Source: JAGXQV01 sp964527565 (GTDB lineage Bacteria; Pseudomonadota; Gammaproteobacteria; Burkholderiales; Sulfuricellaceae). Taken from it: a DNA stretch of 60,135 nt. Location of the stretch: assembly GCA_964527565.1 (NCBI GenBank), contig CAZGOY010000019.1, positions 1-60,135 of the forward strand. Reading direction: 5' to 3'. The position numbers and the translations under genes are program-made. The notes beneath the pieces are model-generated. The model had not been told where the DNA came from and made no database searches. It worked only from the letters and a program-made list of their open reading frames with translations. Position 1 is the first letter of the stretch; each line of letters begins with the position of its first letter. Shown piece by piece: positions 1 to 7,544 of this stretch.

Positions 1-22
1 CCACTAAAAGGAATTGAGCATC

Positions 23-376
23 ATGGCTATCTCACGCGAAGCGCTTAACCAAATTGATTTTTCGGATGTCGCCGCTGGCGGGCGGCTGGAACCCGTTCAT
101 CCCGGTGATGTGCTGATGGAAGACTTTATCGTTCCACTCGGACTGACGCGCTACAAAGTGGCAAAGTTGGCGGGTGTCCAGCAGCGGCGTATCGATGAAA
201 TCTGCGCACGCCAGCGCAGCGTTACGGCGGATACCGCCCTGCGCATGGCACGCTTGTTCGGCACCGATGCAACCTTCTGGATGAACCTGCAAGCACAGTT
301 CGACCTGGAAACCACTGAGCGCGAGATGCACCAGCGCATTGAGGACGAAGTCACGCCGCTGGCGATGGCGGCCTAA
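23..376 (+). CDS. higA: HigA-family addiction module antitoxin (XRE-type HTH)
   Basis: Antitoxin and autorepressor of a HigBA-type toxin-antitoxin pair. The protein has the usual layout of the family: an N-terminal HPGDVL segment, a helix-turn-helix around YKVAKLAGVQQRRIDEI, then the TADTALRMARLFGTDATFWMNLQ signature, followed by a short acidic tail. Length (117 aa) is normal. ATG at 23 is chosen because AAAAGGA at 6-12 lies at a good distance; the TTG at 14 would sit directly on that site. The matching HigB toxin normally lies just upstream and would be outside the window, so its presence cannot be confirmed. The gene converges with the peptidase gene ending at 444. Confidence 0.9.
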   Translation: MAISREALNQIDFSDVAAGGRLEPVHPGDVLMEDFIVPLGLTRYKVAKLAGVQQRRIDEICARQRSVTADTALRMARLFGTDATFWMNLQAQFDLETTEREMHQRIEDEVTPLAMAA

Positions 377-443
377 GTGGATTTGGAGGGATGCACACGC
401 TTGCAGGCGCCCTACGCGGACTGAGATATTCAGATCAGAGAAT

Positions 444-2327
444 TCACCAAGCGTGGGTATCGAACGGCGCGTAAATAGACTTGCATTGCCGACGAAGTTG
501 CTCCATCAACATGTCAGTTTCATCAATACTCCTGGAGTTAATGATTTGCCAAGCAGTTGTCTCGTGACTCGCGCCATATTGCTCCACAAGCATAGTTATT
601 GTGTTGGTCATCATTTTGCCGCGTTCTTTCTGAGTATTAACATACCTCAAATCTCTTTGGACAGCAGCACCGGCCTCCGCACGGGGCAATAAGAACTCCG
701 CAGCAAAGGCGTTGGCTCGTCGTTCAATTTCGCGGGAAACATGCCCCCCTAGAACCTCTACTGCTGGAAGAGCACCTTCCGTATCCACCAGTAGATGGCA
801 AATTTCGTGTGCTAGCGTAGAGCGTTTCCCAGTTTCAAAATGGGCGCGCGGCCCTTTTGGATTCAACAGAATTGTCGGTGCATGCTGCGCCCCCCAGATA
901 GCAATGGCATCGAGAGGCGAGTCCTTTATTTCGAATTCCACAACCGATACCCCCCAAGCGCGTAACACATCCTGAGGCTCGACCCTTCCGGTCAGACTTC
1001 CGAGATATTCCCTGAGCATGGATGCCAAGAGGTATCCCTGTACATTTGGGCTTTCATGTTCGCTAATTGCTTCAACAGCCTTCTTTTGCACCTCGCTTAG
1101 GGCAAGGCGTTTTCCCTTGGGGAGGTTGCTGATCTTTTCTAGAATGGCTTTCAACTGAGCATCTGGGAACTTGGGACCGACCATTCTCGCAGCGGCCTTT
1201 AGCTCATACAGTTCGTCATTCGCTACGTTGGCATCAATGCCGACGGGCCAAATCTTTTGAATGGAAGACTCGTTCCTACCAGTCGCGATTTCTAGCCTTT
1301 GGATAGAGGGCATCGAATCGCGCTCCTCCCAGCGAATACATGCATTCTTAGATCGGTGGTCCGTCAAGCCTGCGAGACGATCACTGATGGCGGAACCGAG
1401 TTTCTGGAGAGTTGACATGGTTTCAAAGAATGACAACGTCCACTCTTGCTTGGTTGTGGCAGCCACCATTTGAGAGCCTCTCCGGAGCAGTAGCAGGTTA
1501 GGGAGACGCGTACCGCAGAATTTTTCAGCAAAGTCATGAACATCCAAAAAATCCTGAAAGCGTGTCTTTTCCTGGGTTGCCGATTCTTCTTGCTGCCCAT
1601 GCCACCGCAGCTTGGCCCGACCCCGCAAGTCATTGAGACGTGTAGGAAGCTCAGACTGGTCGAAGCTAATAGGATATCCCTCTTCTTCAATTAGATAGGG
1701 CCAAGCAGTTCCAAGGAATTCCAAGAGATTTATCCAGTTCCCGGCGACTCCCGCTGTTTTGCCAAAATTATCTAACTGGCCCCAAACTAGCGTGTCGTGA
1801 ACCCACAACTGAAGGTTGCCCCAAGTCCTCCCCTCCGCCCCTTCGTTTCCAGAGTCATCCCGCCATTCAAGGATGCCGCGAAGCGCGCCGTCGCATCCAA
1901 AACTTACTCTTTCTTCCACCTCGACGTGCCGGGCAGACGCCAATGGCTCAAGCTGGGGCCAAAGCAAAACACTTGGACGTGGCTTTGCGCCAGAGGGGAC
2001 CGAATCCAGATCGTTCAGCGTCCAACCTCTTTCTACTTGGCCATTTCTAACATCAAGAGCCCATAACCATGGTTGACGAAGCGCGTCATACACCGTCATT
2101 TCGCCACTCTTCAGTTGCACAACTTGTTGCTGGTTCGCGGGTACAACCAAATAGCGAATGCGGTCGGTTTCGGGATCCTCGCCACATTCATACCACAAAT
2201 GCATCAATGACCCACTCATGGTTGTGAAGATACGCGGCCCATCGAACTCGTAGAGTACTTCATGAGGGCTAAGCCCAACGAATTGCTCGATGGAGCAGGA
2301 TAAGGCGGCATCAATAGCCCATAACAT
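444..2327 (-). CDS. Large ImmA/IrrE-type metallopeptidase with uncharacterised N-terminal region
   Basis: Predicted cytoplasmic zinc peptidase of 627 aa. The C-terminal domain carries HEICH (His507, Glu508, His511) and a downstream Glu535 in ERRANAFAAEFLLP, the arrangement of the ImmA/IrrE (M78-like) family, whose members cleave repressors or antitoxins. Family members are often much shorter; here about 450 residues precede the catalytic domain, with no Cro/C1 HTH that I can recognise, so the N-terminal part may sense or bind a partner. No signal peptide or membrane segment is apparent. The ATG lies one base after the TGA of the upstream gene (TGACATG), so translation is probably coupled. Substrate and trigger are unknown; a defence or toxin-antitoxin role is inference. 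Confidence 0.82.
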   Translation of the reverse strand: MLWAIDAALSCSIEQFVGLSPHEVLYEFDGPRIFTTMSGSLMHLWYECGEDPETDRIRYLVVPANQQQVVQLKSGEMTVYDALRQPWLWALDVRNGQVERGWTLNDLDSVPSGAKPRPSVLLWPQLEPLASARHVEVEERVSFGCDGALRGILEWRDDSGNEGAEGRTWGNLQLWVHDTLVWGQLDNFGKTAGVAGNWINLLEFLGTAWPYLIEEEGYPISFDQSELPTRLNDLRGRAKLRWHGQQEESATQEKTRFQDFLDVHDFAEKFCGTRLPNLLLLRRGSQMVAATTKQEWTLSFFETMSTLQKLGSAISDRLAGLTDHRSKNACIRWEERDSMPSIQRLEIATGRNESSIQKIWPVGIDANVANDELYELKAAARMVGPKFPDAQLKAILEKISNLPKGKRLALSEVQKKAVEAISEHESPNVQGYLLASMLREYLGSLTGRVEPQDVLRAWGVSVVEFEIKDSPLDAIAIWGAQHAPTILLNPKGPRAHFETGKRSTLAHEICHLLVDTEGALPAVEVLGGHVSREIERRANAFAAEFLLPRAEAGAAVQRDLRYVNTQKERGKMMTNTITMLVEQYGASHETTAWQIINSRSIDETDMLMEQLRRQCKSIYAPFDTHAW

Positions 2328-2328
2328 G

Positions 2329-2772
2329 TCAATTCACCTCGACGAAATGGGCGAACAGGGCAGGACGATCGACTCCTTGATAAGACCACCAAGTCATATG
2401 GGCAGGATTTCGATTTGAGGGAGTCTCTGCAATCTTGCCATGAGGGGCTGTCAGGTCAGCTTTCCCAATGTAAGGACCAAGGTGCGGCAACAAGTTGACT
2501 TGATGTCTACAAGCATCGAACGATGGGAATACAGAAAGTCCATGTCGTGTGCAGACAGCGTCCCCGGACGCGGTTATTGCCCTATTCTTTTCCGCTTGGC
2601 TTTTACATTGGTCCGCTGTTGCAGGCTCTGACGTAAAAGCCATATATACCGTGTGCTGACAATCGACCGCGCTGGGCAATGGGCAATTGAAGGGCCAGTT
2701 GGATGGGAAGTTCATGGATTCTTTATAGGAGGTTATGGTTGATTGCGAAACTTTTCCCAAATAATTTTGCAT
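2329..2772 (-). CDS. Small Cys-containing protein coupled to the ImmA/IrrE-type peptidase
   Basis: Unrecognised 147-aa protein. It has five cysteines (about residues 30, 38, 56, 74 and 88), several HTVYM/WWSYQG-type aromatic patches and no obvious DNA-binding or membrane segment. The start at 2772 has GGTGAG three bases upstream; an internal Met at residue 21 lacks such a site. The stop codon is followed after one base by the peptidase ATG, so the two genes form one unit. It may be the substrate, inhibitor or partner of the peptidase, by analogy with two-gene ImmA/IrrE modules, but nothing in the sequence proves this. Confidence 0.65.
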   Translation of the reverse strand: MQNYLGKVSQSTITSYKESMNFPSNWPFNCPLPSAVDCQHTVYMAFTSEPATADQCKSQAEKNRAITASGDAVCTRHGLSVFPSFDACRHQVNLLPHLGPYIGKADLTAPHGKIAETPSNRNPAHMTWWSYQGVDRPALFAHFVEVN

Positions 2773-2811
2773 TATCTCACCAAAAGAAAAGGAGAAACAA
2801 GCACATCTGTA

Positions 2812-3039
2812 TTAGCGCCTGATGTCTAAATCCGTGTCCAGACAACCGGCGCCGGCACACCGATTCATTCCGGCGCCGAGAACTTCGATCATCACCGTTT
2901 GTTCAGGCTGAGTAACACGCGCAAGCCATGGAGCGGCTTTCTGAGTAAACCGGCCGGCCTGGAGACTGAACGAACGACAGCAACTGGCACACAGTAGTCG
3001 CTCTTCAATAATGCGAACACCGGCATTTACCGTGATCAT
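2812..3039 (-). pseudogene. Possible eroded transposase fragment (ISL3-like), doubtful
   Basis: A 75-aa open frame with a CxxCxR pair and an AGxGxxxCAGAGC-like stretch that faintly recalls the zinc-ribbon and following helix of ISL3-type transposases. It begins inside the duplicated segment at 3000 and has no ribosome-binding site that I can see. No terminal inverted repeats or intact transposase are nearby. It may equally be a chance frame in the 294-base gap between the 147-aa gene and rof copy 1. Confidence 0.2.
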
Positions 3040-3323
3040 GTCGGCTCTTCGGCAGGTATTGCCACACTACCCAGCCAACTCCTGAAACCCGACAATCGCA
3101 TCCAGCCGGATTTCCGTTTCGCTGCCGTCTTCCCGCCGGAATTTCAGCCATTCCGCGCCGTTGCGGGTGTTGACGTCGAGCGGCAGCACTTTTTCGTGGC
3201 GGCGTTCGCCTTGATCGACAAACTCCAGCCGTAGCGGAATCTTGCGCAGGACGCTGAATTCCAGGCGCTCGTGCTGGGCGCAGGGAATCGGCTGGTAATC
3301 GGCGTTCATTTCAGGCTGATTCC
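3000..3323. repeat. Direct repeat copy A (rof plus flanks)
   Basis: About 324 bp that recur at 4297-4617. The two copies differ by a 3-base indel (AATAATGCG against AATGCG), a few changes in the hairpin just downstream of rof, and one synonymous change near the rof stop; the rest of the rof reading frame looks identical by eye. Similarity drops sharply after 3323, inside the sppA-derived sequence. This is a partial tandem duplication of an sppA-rof unit. Confidence 0.9.
3067..3309 (-). CDS. rof: Rho-binding antiterminator Rof, copy 1
   Basis: 80-aa protein of the Rof/YaeO family, which binds Rho and inhibits Rho-dependent termination. The family hallmarks are the N-terminal YQPIPC, the central LPLDVNTRNGAEWL segment and the C-terminal RLDAIVGF. 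The protein is identical residue for residue to copy 2 at 4361-4603. The ATG overlaps the stop codon of the upstream sppA remnant by 4 nt (ATGA), as in the intact locus, so this copy kept its native context although the upstream gene is ruined. It may be expressed from the HepT-MntA unit upstream. Confidence 0.85.
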   Translation of the reverse strand: MNADYQPIPCAQHERLEFSVLRKIPLRLEFVDQGERRHEKVLPLDVNTRNGAEWLKFRREDGSETEIRLDAIVGFQELAG

Positions 3324-3506
3324 CGCGCTGCCCTGAGCCAATGGATTGGCGCTCATCATCGCGGCTCCGAGGCGCTTGGCGAAGCGTTCGGCAAAGCCTT
3401 CCTTTTCGGCGCTGACTTCGCCGTGCGGTGCGATCACGCCGTGCATCTCGATCAATGTCGTATGCTTGCCGCCGACCGCTACTTCGCCGTGGTCGAACCA
3501 CCCGCC
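3306..3506 (-). pseudogene. sppA: sppA remnant with internal deletion
   Basis: Read on the minus strand, this encodes a segment matching the post-membrane N-terminal part of SppA (GWFDHGEV..GGKHT..EMHGVIA, residues about 51-82 of the intact protein), joined in frame to its extreme C-terminus (EGFAERFAKRLGAAM..ANPL..GISLK). About 200 residues including Ser and Lys of the catalytic dyad are missing, as are the membrane anchor and start codon. It differs at many positions from the intact gene at 4600-5541, whereas the rof genes next to each are identical. Its upstream end is overlapped by the 3' end of the mntA gene. Confidence 0.85.
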
Positions 3507-3835
3507 ATACCCCCGCTCCGCTCCGCCTCTTGAACCACCACCTTATCCCGCTCGATAATCTTACGGAACGAGTCGCTGGTGGTGGCCCAGTCCACCACAT
3601 CCACTTTCCACGGCAGATCGGAGTCGGAGAAGTCTTCCGCCAGCGCACCCAGTACGGAATAACCCAGCGGTTTGTCCGACACGATGCACAGGTCGAGGTC
3701 GGAGTGAGGTTTAGCCGTCCGTCTGGTGCGGGAGCCAAACGCCCACACCTCATATTGCGGCACGTGCTTTTGCAGGATGTCTTTAACCATCCGCAAATGA
3801 TCCGGGCGTATATCGATCAACGGTAGCTCAGGCAT
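3479..3835 (-). CDS. mntA: MntA-type nucleotidyltransferase antitoxin, copy 1
   Basis: Minimal nucleotidyltransferase (MNT) of 118 aa. The active-site motif GS-X10-DxD is present (Gly34-Ser35, Asp46 and Asp48 in HSDLDL). In characterised HepT-MntA pairs the MNT protein AMPylates a tyrosine of the HEPN toxin and silences it. Start at 3835 overlaps the hepT stop by 8 nt (ATGCCTGA), which fixes the start. The last dozen codons (GGMAGGSTTAK) are read out of frame from the sppA remnant, so the natural C-terminus was probably lost or replaced at insertion. The family core seems complete. Confidence 0.87.
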   Translation of the reverse strand: MPELPLIDIRPDHLRMVKDILQKHVPQYEVWAFGSRTRRTAKPHSDLDLCIVSDKPLGYSVLGALAEDFSDSDLPWKVDVVDWATTSDSFRKIIERDKVVVQEAERSGGMAGGSTTAK

Positions 3836-4262
3836 TGCGCGCTTTGAGGCAAGCCAGCAGGTTATTGGCATCGCCGATGAAGGTCAGCGTATCGCGATAA
3901 ACCTGGTGCGCCTTTTCGTGGTCGTAGGTGTGCGCGGTGATGTTGCGCATCTTGCGATATTTGAACCAGGCTTCCACGTCGCCGATCAAGCCTTTTTCCG
4001 CTGCGTGTCGCAACAAGTCGCGGAATTCCAGTTTGTCTATCTCGGCGGGGCTGTCCGATCCCATTTCCAGCCGGCGCCTTATCATCTTGACGCTCAATTC
4101 ATAGACGAATTCAAAGTTTTTGACCACGCCCGCAATCAGTGTGTTTTGCACGCCGCTGGTTTGGGCGTTGAACCACTTGGCGTCGCTCACCGCCGCCAGG
4201 CTTTCATTGAGAGAGTCCAGCGCATTTTCAAGCGCGCTTAAATCCAATTGCGCCATTGTCAT
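3828..4262 (-). CDS. hepT: HepT-type HEPN toxin (HI0074-like), copy 1
   Basis: All-helical HEPN protein of 144 aa, of the nucleotidyltransferase substrate-binding group. It has the RX4HXY motif (Arg106, His111, Tyr113 in RNITAHTY), where Arg and His form the RNase site and Tyr is the residue AMPylated by MntA in characterised systems. It is the first gene of a two-gene unit and overlaps mntA by 8 nt. The pair sits between the two copies of the sppA-rof duplication, so it arrived with or after that duplication. Confidence 0.87.
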   Translation of the reverse strand: MTMAQLDLSALENALDSLNESLAAVSDAKWFNAQTSGVQNTLIAGVVKNFEFVYELSVKMIRRRLEMGSDSPAEIDKLEFRDLLRHAAEKGLIGDVEAWFKYRKMRNITAHTYDHEKAHQVYRDTLTFIGDANNLLACLKARNA

Positions 4263-4296
4263 CTCTGTTTCCCCTTTTACTGGAGGCCATGGCCCA

Positions 4297-4617
4297 GCTC
4301 TTCAATGCGAACACCGGCATTTACCGTGATCTTGTCGGCTCTCCGACATGTATTGCCACGCTACCCCGCCAACTCCTGAAACCCGACAATCGCATCCAGC
4401 CGGATTTCCGTTTCGCTGCCGTCTTCCCGCCGGAATTTCAGCCATTCCGCGCCGTTGCGGGTGTTGACGTCGAGCGGCAGCACTTTTTCGTGGCGGCGTT
4501 CGCCTTGATCGACAAACTCCAGCCGTAGCGGAATCTTGCGCAGGACGCTGAATTCCAGGCGCTCGTGCTGGGCGCAGGGAATCGGCTGGTAATCGGCGTT
4601 CATTTCAGGCTGATTCC
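4297..4617. repeat. Direct repeat copy B (rof plus flanks)
   Basis: Partner of the repeat at 3000-3323. It contains the intact rof and the first bases of the sppA 3' end. The part downstream of rof holds a small hairpin (TGTCGG-CTCT-CCGACA, about 4328-4343) whose partner in copy A has changed bases yet can still pair using G-U pairs, which suggests the RNA structure may matter. Confidence 0.88.
4361..4603 (-). CDS. rof: Rho-binding antiterminator Rof, copy 2
   Basis: 80-aa Rof/YaeO-family protein, identical to copy 1, expected to bind the Rho hexamer and reduce Rho-dependent termination. It follows sppA with a 4-nt ATGA overlap, so it is probably translated from the rluC-phosphatase-sppA mRNA. 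YQPIPC near the N-terminus and RLDAIVGFQEL at the C-terminus are the recognisable family features. Confidence 0.87.
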   Translation of the reverse strand: MNADYQPIPCAQHERLEFSVLRKIPLRLEFVDQGERRHEKVLPLDVNTRNGAEWLKFRREDGSETEIRLDAIVGFQELAG

Positions 4618-5541
4618 GCCTCCCTGCACCAGCGGATTGGCGCTCGCCATGGCCGCGCCAAGACGCTTGGCGAAGCGTTCGGCGAATCCTTCCTGAACTG
4701 TGAAATCAATGATCTCTTCCGCTTTGACGACTTCGCGGGCAACGTATTCCATGCTGCCCAGCGCATCGGCCAACCCCATTTCGATACTTTTTTCACCGGT
4801 CCAGATCAGGCCGCTGAACATCTCCGGCGTTTCCTTGAGGCGCTTGCCGCGCCCCTGACGCACCGCCTGGATGAATTGCCGGTGGATTTCGCCGAGCATT
4901 GTCTGTGCGTGTTCCTTGTGCGCCCCGTTGAGCGGGGAAAAGGGATCGAGAAATCCCTTGTTTTCACCCGCGCTGAGCAGGCGTCGTTCGACCCCCAGCT
5001 TATCCAGCGTGCCGGTAAAGCCGAAGCTGTCCATCAACACGCCGACCGAACCCACGATGCTGGCCTTGTCGACATAGATTTTATCCGCCGCCGCCGCCAC
5101 GTAATAACCGCCAGACGCACAAATATCCTCAACCACCGCATACAGGGGAATCTCAGGGTGCTTGGCACGCAGGCGCTTGATTTCGTCATAAATCTGCCCG
5201 GATTGCACCGGGCTGCCGCCGGGGCTGTTGATGCGCAGGATCACGCCCTTGGTGTTCTTGTCCTTGAAGGCTTCCTGCAGGCCGCTGATGACGTTTTCCG
5301 CGCTGGCTTCATTGCGCGCCGCAATCACGCCCTGCATTTCCACCAAGGCGGTATGCTTGCCACTGACCGGTCCCTCGCCATGGCCGAACCAGCCCATCAT
5401 CAGAAACAACAGGATGAACAGATAGCCGAAGGTCAGCACCTTGAACAGAATCCCCCATTGGCGCGCGCGGCGCTGTTCCTGGAGTGCTGAAAAGGCCAGC
5501 TTTTCCAGGGTTTTGCGTTCCCAGTTATCCGATTCGGACAT
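4600..5541 (-). CDS. sppA: Signal peptide peptidase SppA (S49 family)
   Basis: Membrane-anchored serine protease that degrades cleaved signal peptides and membrane protein fragments. One N-terminal transmembrane segment (about residues 31-50) is followed by a single S49 protease domain. From family comparison the nucleophile is Ser143 in CASGGYY and the general base Lys195 in SAGENKGF. At 313 aa it is the short, single-domain form. ATG at 5541 is preferred, with a G-run (GGGGGGC) five bases upstream; a TTG four codons earlier would lie before that site. It is followed by rof with a 4-nt overlap and preceded by the phosphatase gene. Confidence 0.93.
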   Translation of the reverse strand: MSESDNWERKTLEKLAFSALQEQRRARQWGILFKVLTFGYLFILLFLMMGWFGHGEGPVSGKHTALVEMQGVIAARNEASAENVISGLQEAFKDKNTKGVILRINSPGGSPVQSGQIYDEIKRLRAKHPEIPLYAVVEDICASGGYYVAAAADKIYVDKASIVGSVGVLMDSFGFTGTLDKLGVERRLLSAGENKGFLDPFSPLNGAHKEHAQTMLGEIHRQFIQAVRQGRGKRLKETPEMFSGLIWTGEKSIEMGLADALGSMEYVAREVVKAEEIIDFTVQEGFAERFAKRLGAAMASANPLVQGGGISLK

Positions 5542-5567
5542 GGCGCCCCCCAATCATGTAATCAACT

Positions 5568-6224
5568 TTAAGCATTTTCTGCAATCCATTCATTCAATTC
5601 AATAAAACTGTCAGCACAAATGAGGGGCGACAGGGCTTCGAGATGCGTTTTCGGGTGTGCGCCATAGCTCACCCCCAGCGCATTGACCCCGGCATTGATG
5701 GCCATTTGCAGGTCGTGGCTGGTATCGCCGATCATCACGGTACGGGAAGTTGGCACGCCCAGTTCGTCCATGATCTGCTCGATCATGCACGGATGGGGCT
5801 TGGAGTGGCACTCGTCGGCGCAACGGGTGCTGTGAAAATAGCCGCCCAAGCGGCTGTGCTCCAGGGCACGGTCAAGGCCGCGCCGGCTTTTCCCGGTGGC
5901 CACCGCCAACAGGAAACCGGCGGCGTGCAGGTCGGCAATCGCCTGCGCCACGCCTTCGAACAGCGGAATGCGCTGATCCTGGCCGAGGTAATAATGGCGG
6001 TAACGCTCGACCAGCCGTTGGTAATCCTGCTGATCGCGCTCCGGCAACAGCATTTCCATGGCCTCCTGCAAGCCCAGGCCGATGACGTGGCGCGAAGCGG
6101 CGTCGCTCGGCACCGGCAGGTCGAGGTCACGGCAGGCATTCTGGATAGAGGAAACGATGGTCGCGGCGGAATCCATCAAGGTGCCGTCCCAGTCAAATAC
6201 CAGCAGGTCAAAGCGTTTGGGCAT
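5568..6224 (-). CDS. HAD-superfamily phosphatase (Gph-like)
   Basis: 218-aa HAD subfamily IA hydrolase. Motif I is DWDGTLMDS near the N-terminus (Asp nucleophile and acid/base), motif II is the ATGKS segment, motif III a downstream Lys (SKPHP), and motif IV is MIGDTSHDL. The helical cap between motifs I and II suits a phosphoglycolate-phosphatase-type enzyme, but the substrate cannot be told from sequence. The start overlaps the end of rluC by 17 nt, a linkage common in betaproteobacteria. Confidence 0.88.
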   Translation of the reverse strand: MPKRFDLLVFDWDGTLMDSAATIVSSIQNACRDLDLPVPSDAASRHVIGLGLQEAMEMLLPERDQQDYQRLVERYRHYYLGQDQRIPLFEGVAQAIADLHAAGFLLAVATGKSRRGLDRALEHSRLGGYFHSTRCADECHSKPHPCMIEQIMDELGVPTSRTVMIGDTSHDLQMAINAGVNALGVSYGAHPKTHLEALSPLICADSFIELNEWIAENA

Positions 6225-7170
6225 GATTGTCCAGTTTGTTCAAGAAAGATTGCAAATCATCGGGCAACGGCGCTTCCAGCAATAATGGCTCGCCGGACAG
6301 CGGATGCCGTATGGCAAGTTTATATGCGTGCAAAAACATGCGTTTCAAGCCACTGCGCTGCAATTCCCGGTTCAGGGAAAAATTGCCGTACTTGTCATCC
6401 CCGGCGATGGGAAACCCCAGGTGGGACAAATGCACGCGAATCTGGTGGGTGCGCCCGGTTTTCAGCTCGGCTTCCAGCAGGCTGAATTCGGCCCAGTTCC
6501 TTTTCAGGTTGAAAATGGTGTGCGCGTCCTGCCCATCGGGATCAACGCTGACACGGCGTTCGCCGTCACCGACCGTCTGTTTTAACAGGGGAAGTCGGAC
6601 ACTTTGCCGGGCGTTTTGCCATTTTCCGCTAACCAGCACCAGGTAACGCTTGTCCATGTCGCTCTCGCGCATGGCGCGATGCAGTGCCAGTAATGCCGCG
6701 CGCTTTTTGGCAACCAGCAGCACGCCGGAGGTCTCGCGGTCGAGACGGTGCGCCAGCTCCAGAAAACGGGCCTCGGGAAACTCCTGGCGCAATTGCTCGA
6801 TTACCCCGCGGCTGACCCCGCTGCCGCCGTGCACCGCCATGCCGGACGGCTTGTTCAGCACCAGCAGCGCGTCATCCTGATAAATAATGCGCGGCGCCAG
6901 GCGGGAGGAGTGGGGAATTGCCGCCTTTTCCACTTCCGGACGTTCGCCGAGCCGTACCGGCGGCACGCGCAATACCTCGCCGATTTGCAGGCGGTGCGTG
7001 GCATCGATGCGCTTGCTGTTCACGCGCACCTCGCCGCTACGCAGGATGCGGTAAATATGACTCTTGGGTACGCCCTTCAAATGCCGCATGAGGAAATTGT
7101 CGATGCGCTGCCCCTCGCCCGACTCGTCCACCGTGAGCCAAGTTACAGATTTATTGCTTAAATTTTCCAC
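6208..7170 (-). CDS. rluC: 23S rRNA pseudouridine synthase RluC
   Basis: Converts three uridines of 23S rRNA (955, 2504 and 2580 in E. coli numbering) to pseudouridine. An N-terminal S4 RNA-binding domain (about residues 20-70) precedes the RsuA/RluA catalytic domain; HRLDRETSG places the catalytic Asp at residue 144. The start used is GTG at 7170; no strong ribosome-binding site is visible. The gene diverges from rne, the same arrangement as in E. coli. Length (320 aa) is typical. Confidence 0.93.
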   Translation of the reverse strand: MENLSNKSVTWLTVDESGEGQRIDNFLMRHLKGVPKSHIYRILRSGEVRVNSKRIDATHRLQIGEVLRVPPVRLGERPEVEKAAIPHSSRLAPRIIYQDDALLVLNKPSGMAVHGGSGVSRGVIEQLRQEFPEARFLELAHRLDRETSGVLLVAKKRAALLALHRAMRESDMDKRYLVLVSGKWQNARQSVRLPLLKQTVGDGERRVSVDPDGQDAHTIFNLKRNWAEFSLLEAELKTGRTHQIRVHLSHLGFPIAGDDKYGNFSLNRELQRSGLKRMFLHAYKLAIRHPLSGEPLLLEAPLPDDLQSFLNKLDNHAQTL

Positions 7171-7544
7171 TTTAGCTTATACTTAACGGCCTGCTGAAAG
7201 CTGCATGAAGCATTCCGGCGTTTTCGCCATTGTTCCATCCAGCCGATTGGAAGCGCGAGCCGATGTGGTGAAACAGCGCGCCGGGCAGAGATACAAAACT
7301 GGTTAATTTCGCTCACCAAACGAAGCAGCGATGATAAACGAATTACGCGCTCAAAGCACTGAATGAATTTTTGGCCCTGCCCGCTGGCGGGGCTTTTAAA
7401 TCAGGCAAATCAACCATCAAGGCACAATATCAATCTGGGTGTTATGACAGGCAAGCCAATCTGAACCGCCTTTGAACTTCACGCCAGGCATGCCGCATCG
7501 TGGTTTGCCATCCCCGTGTGTCCGAGCGCGGGAGAAACAATAAA
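7154..7544 (+). promoter_or_regulatory. rne promoter and long 5' leader
   Basis: 374 bases separate rluC from rne. A plausible sigma70 promoter is TTGCTT (7154-7159), an 18-bp spacer and TATACT (7178-7183), which would give a leader of roughly 350 nt. This is close to the 361-nt leader of E. coli rne, through which RNase E controls its own mRNA. A GC hairpin followed by TTTT lies at about 7377-7397 (CCCG-CTGG-CGGG core). No open frame in the leader looks real. Confidence 0.55.

Noticed and set aside
3067..3753. 228-codon minus-strand frame ending in rof copy 1
   Set aside because: Only the last 80 codons (rof) are coding; the rest is out of frame with mntA and the sppA remnant.
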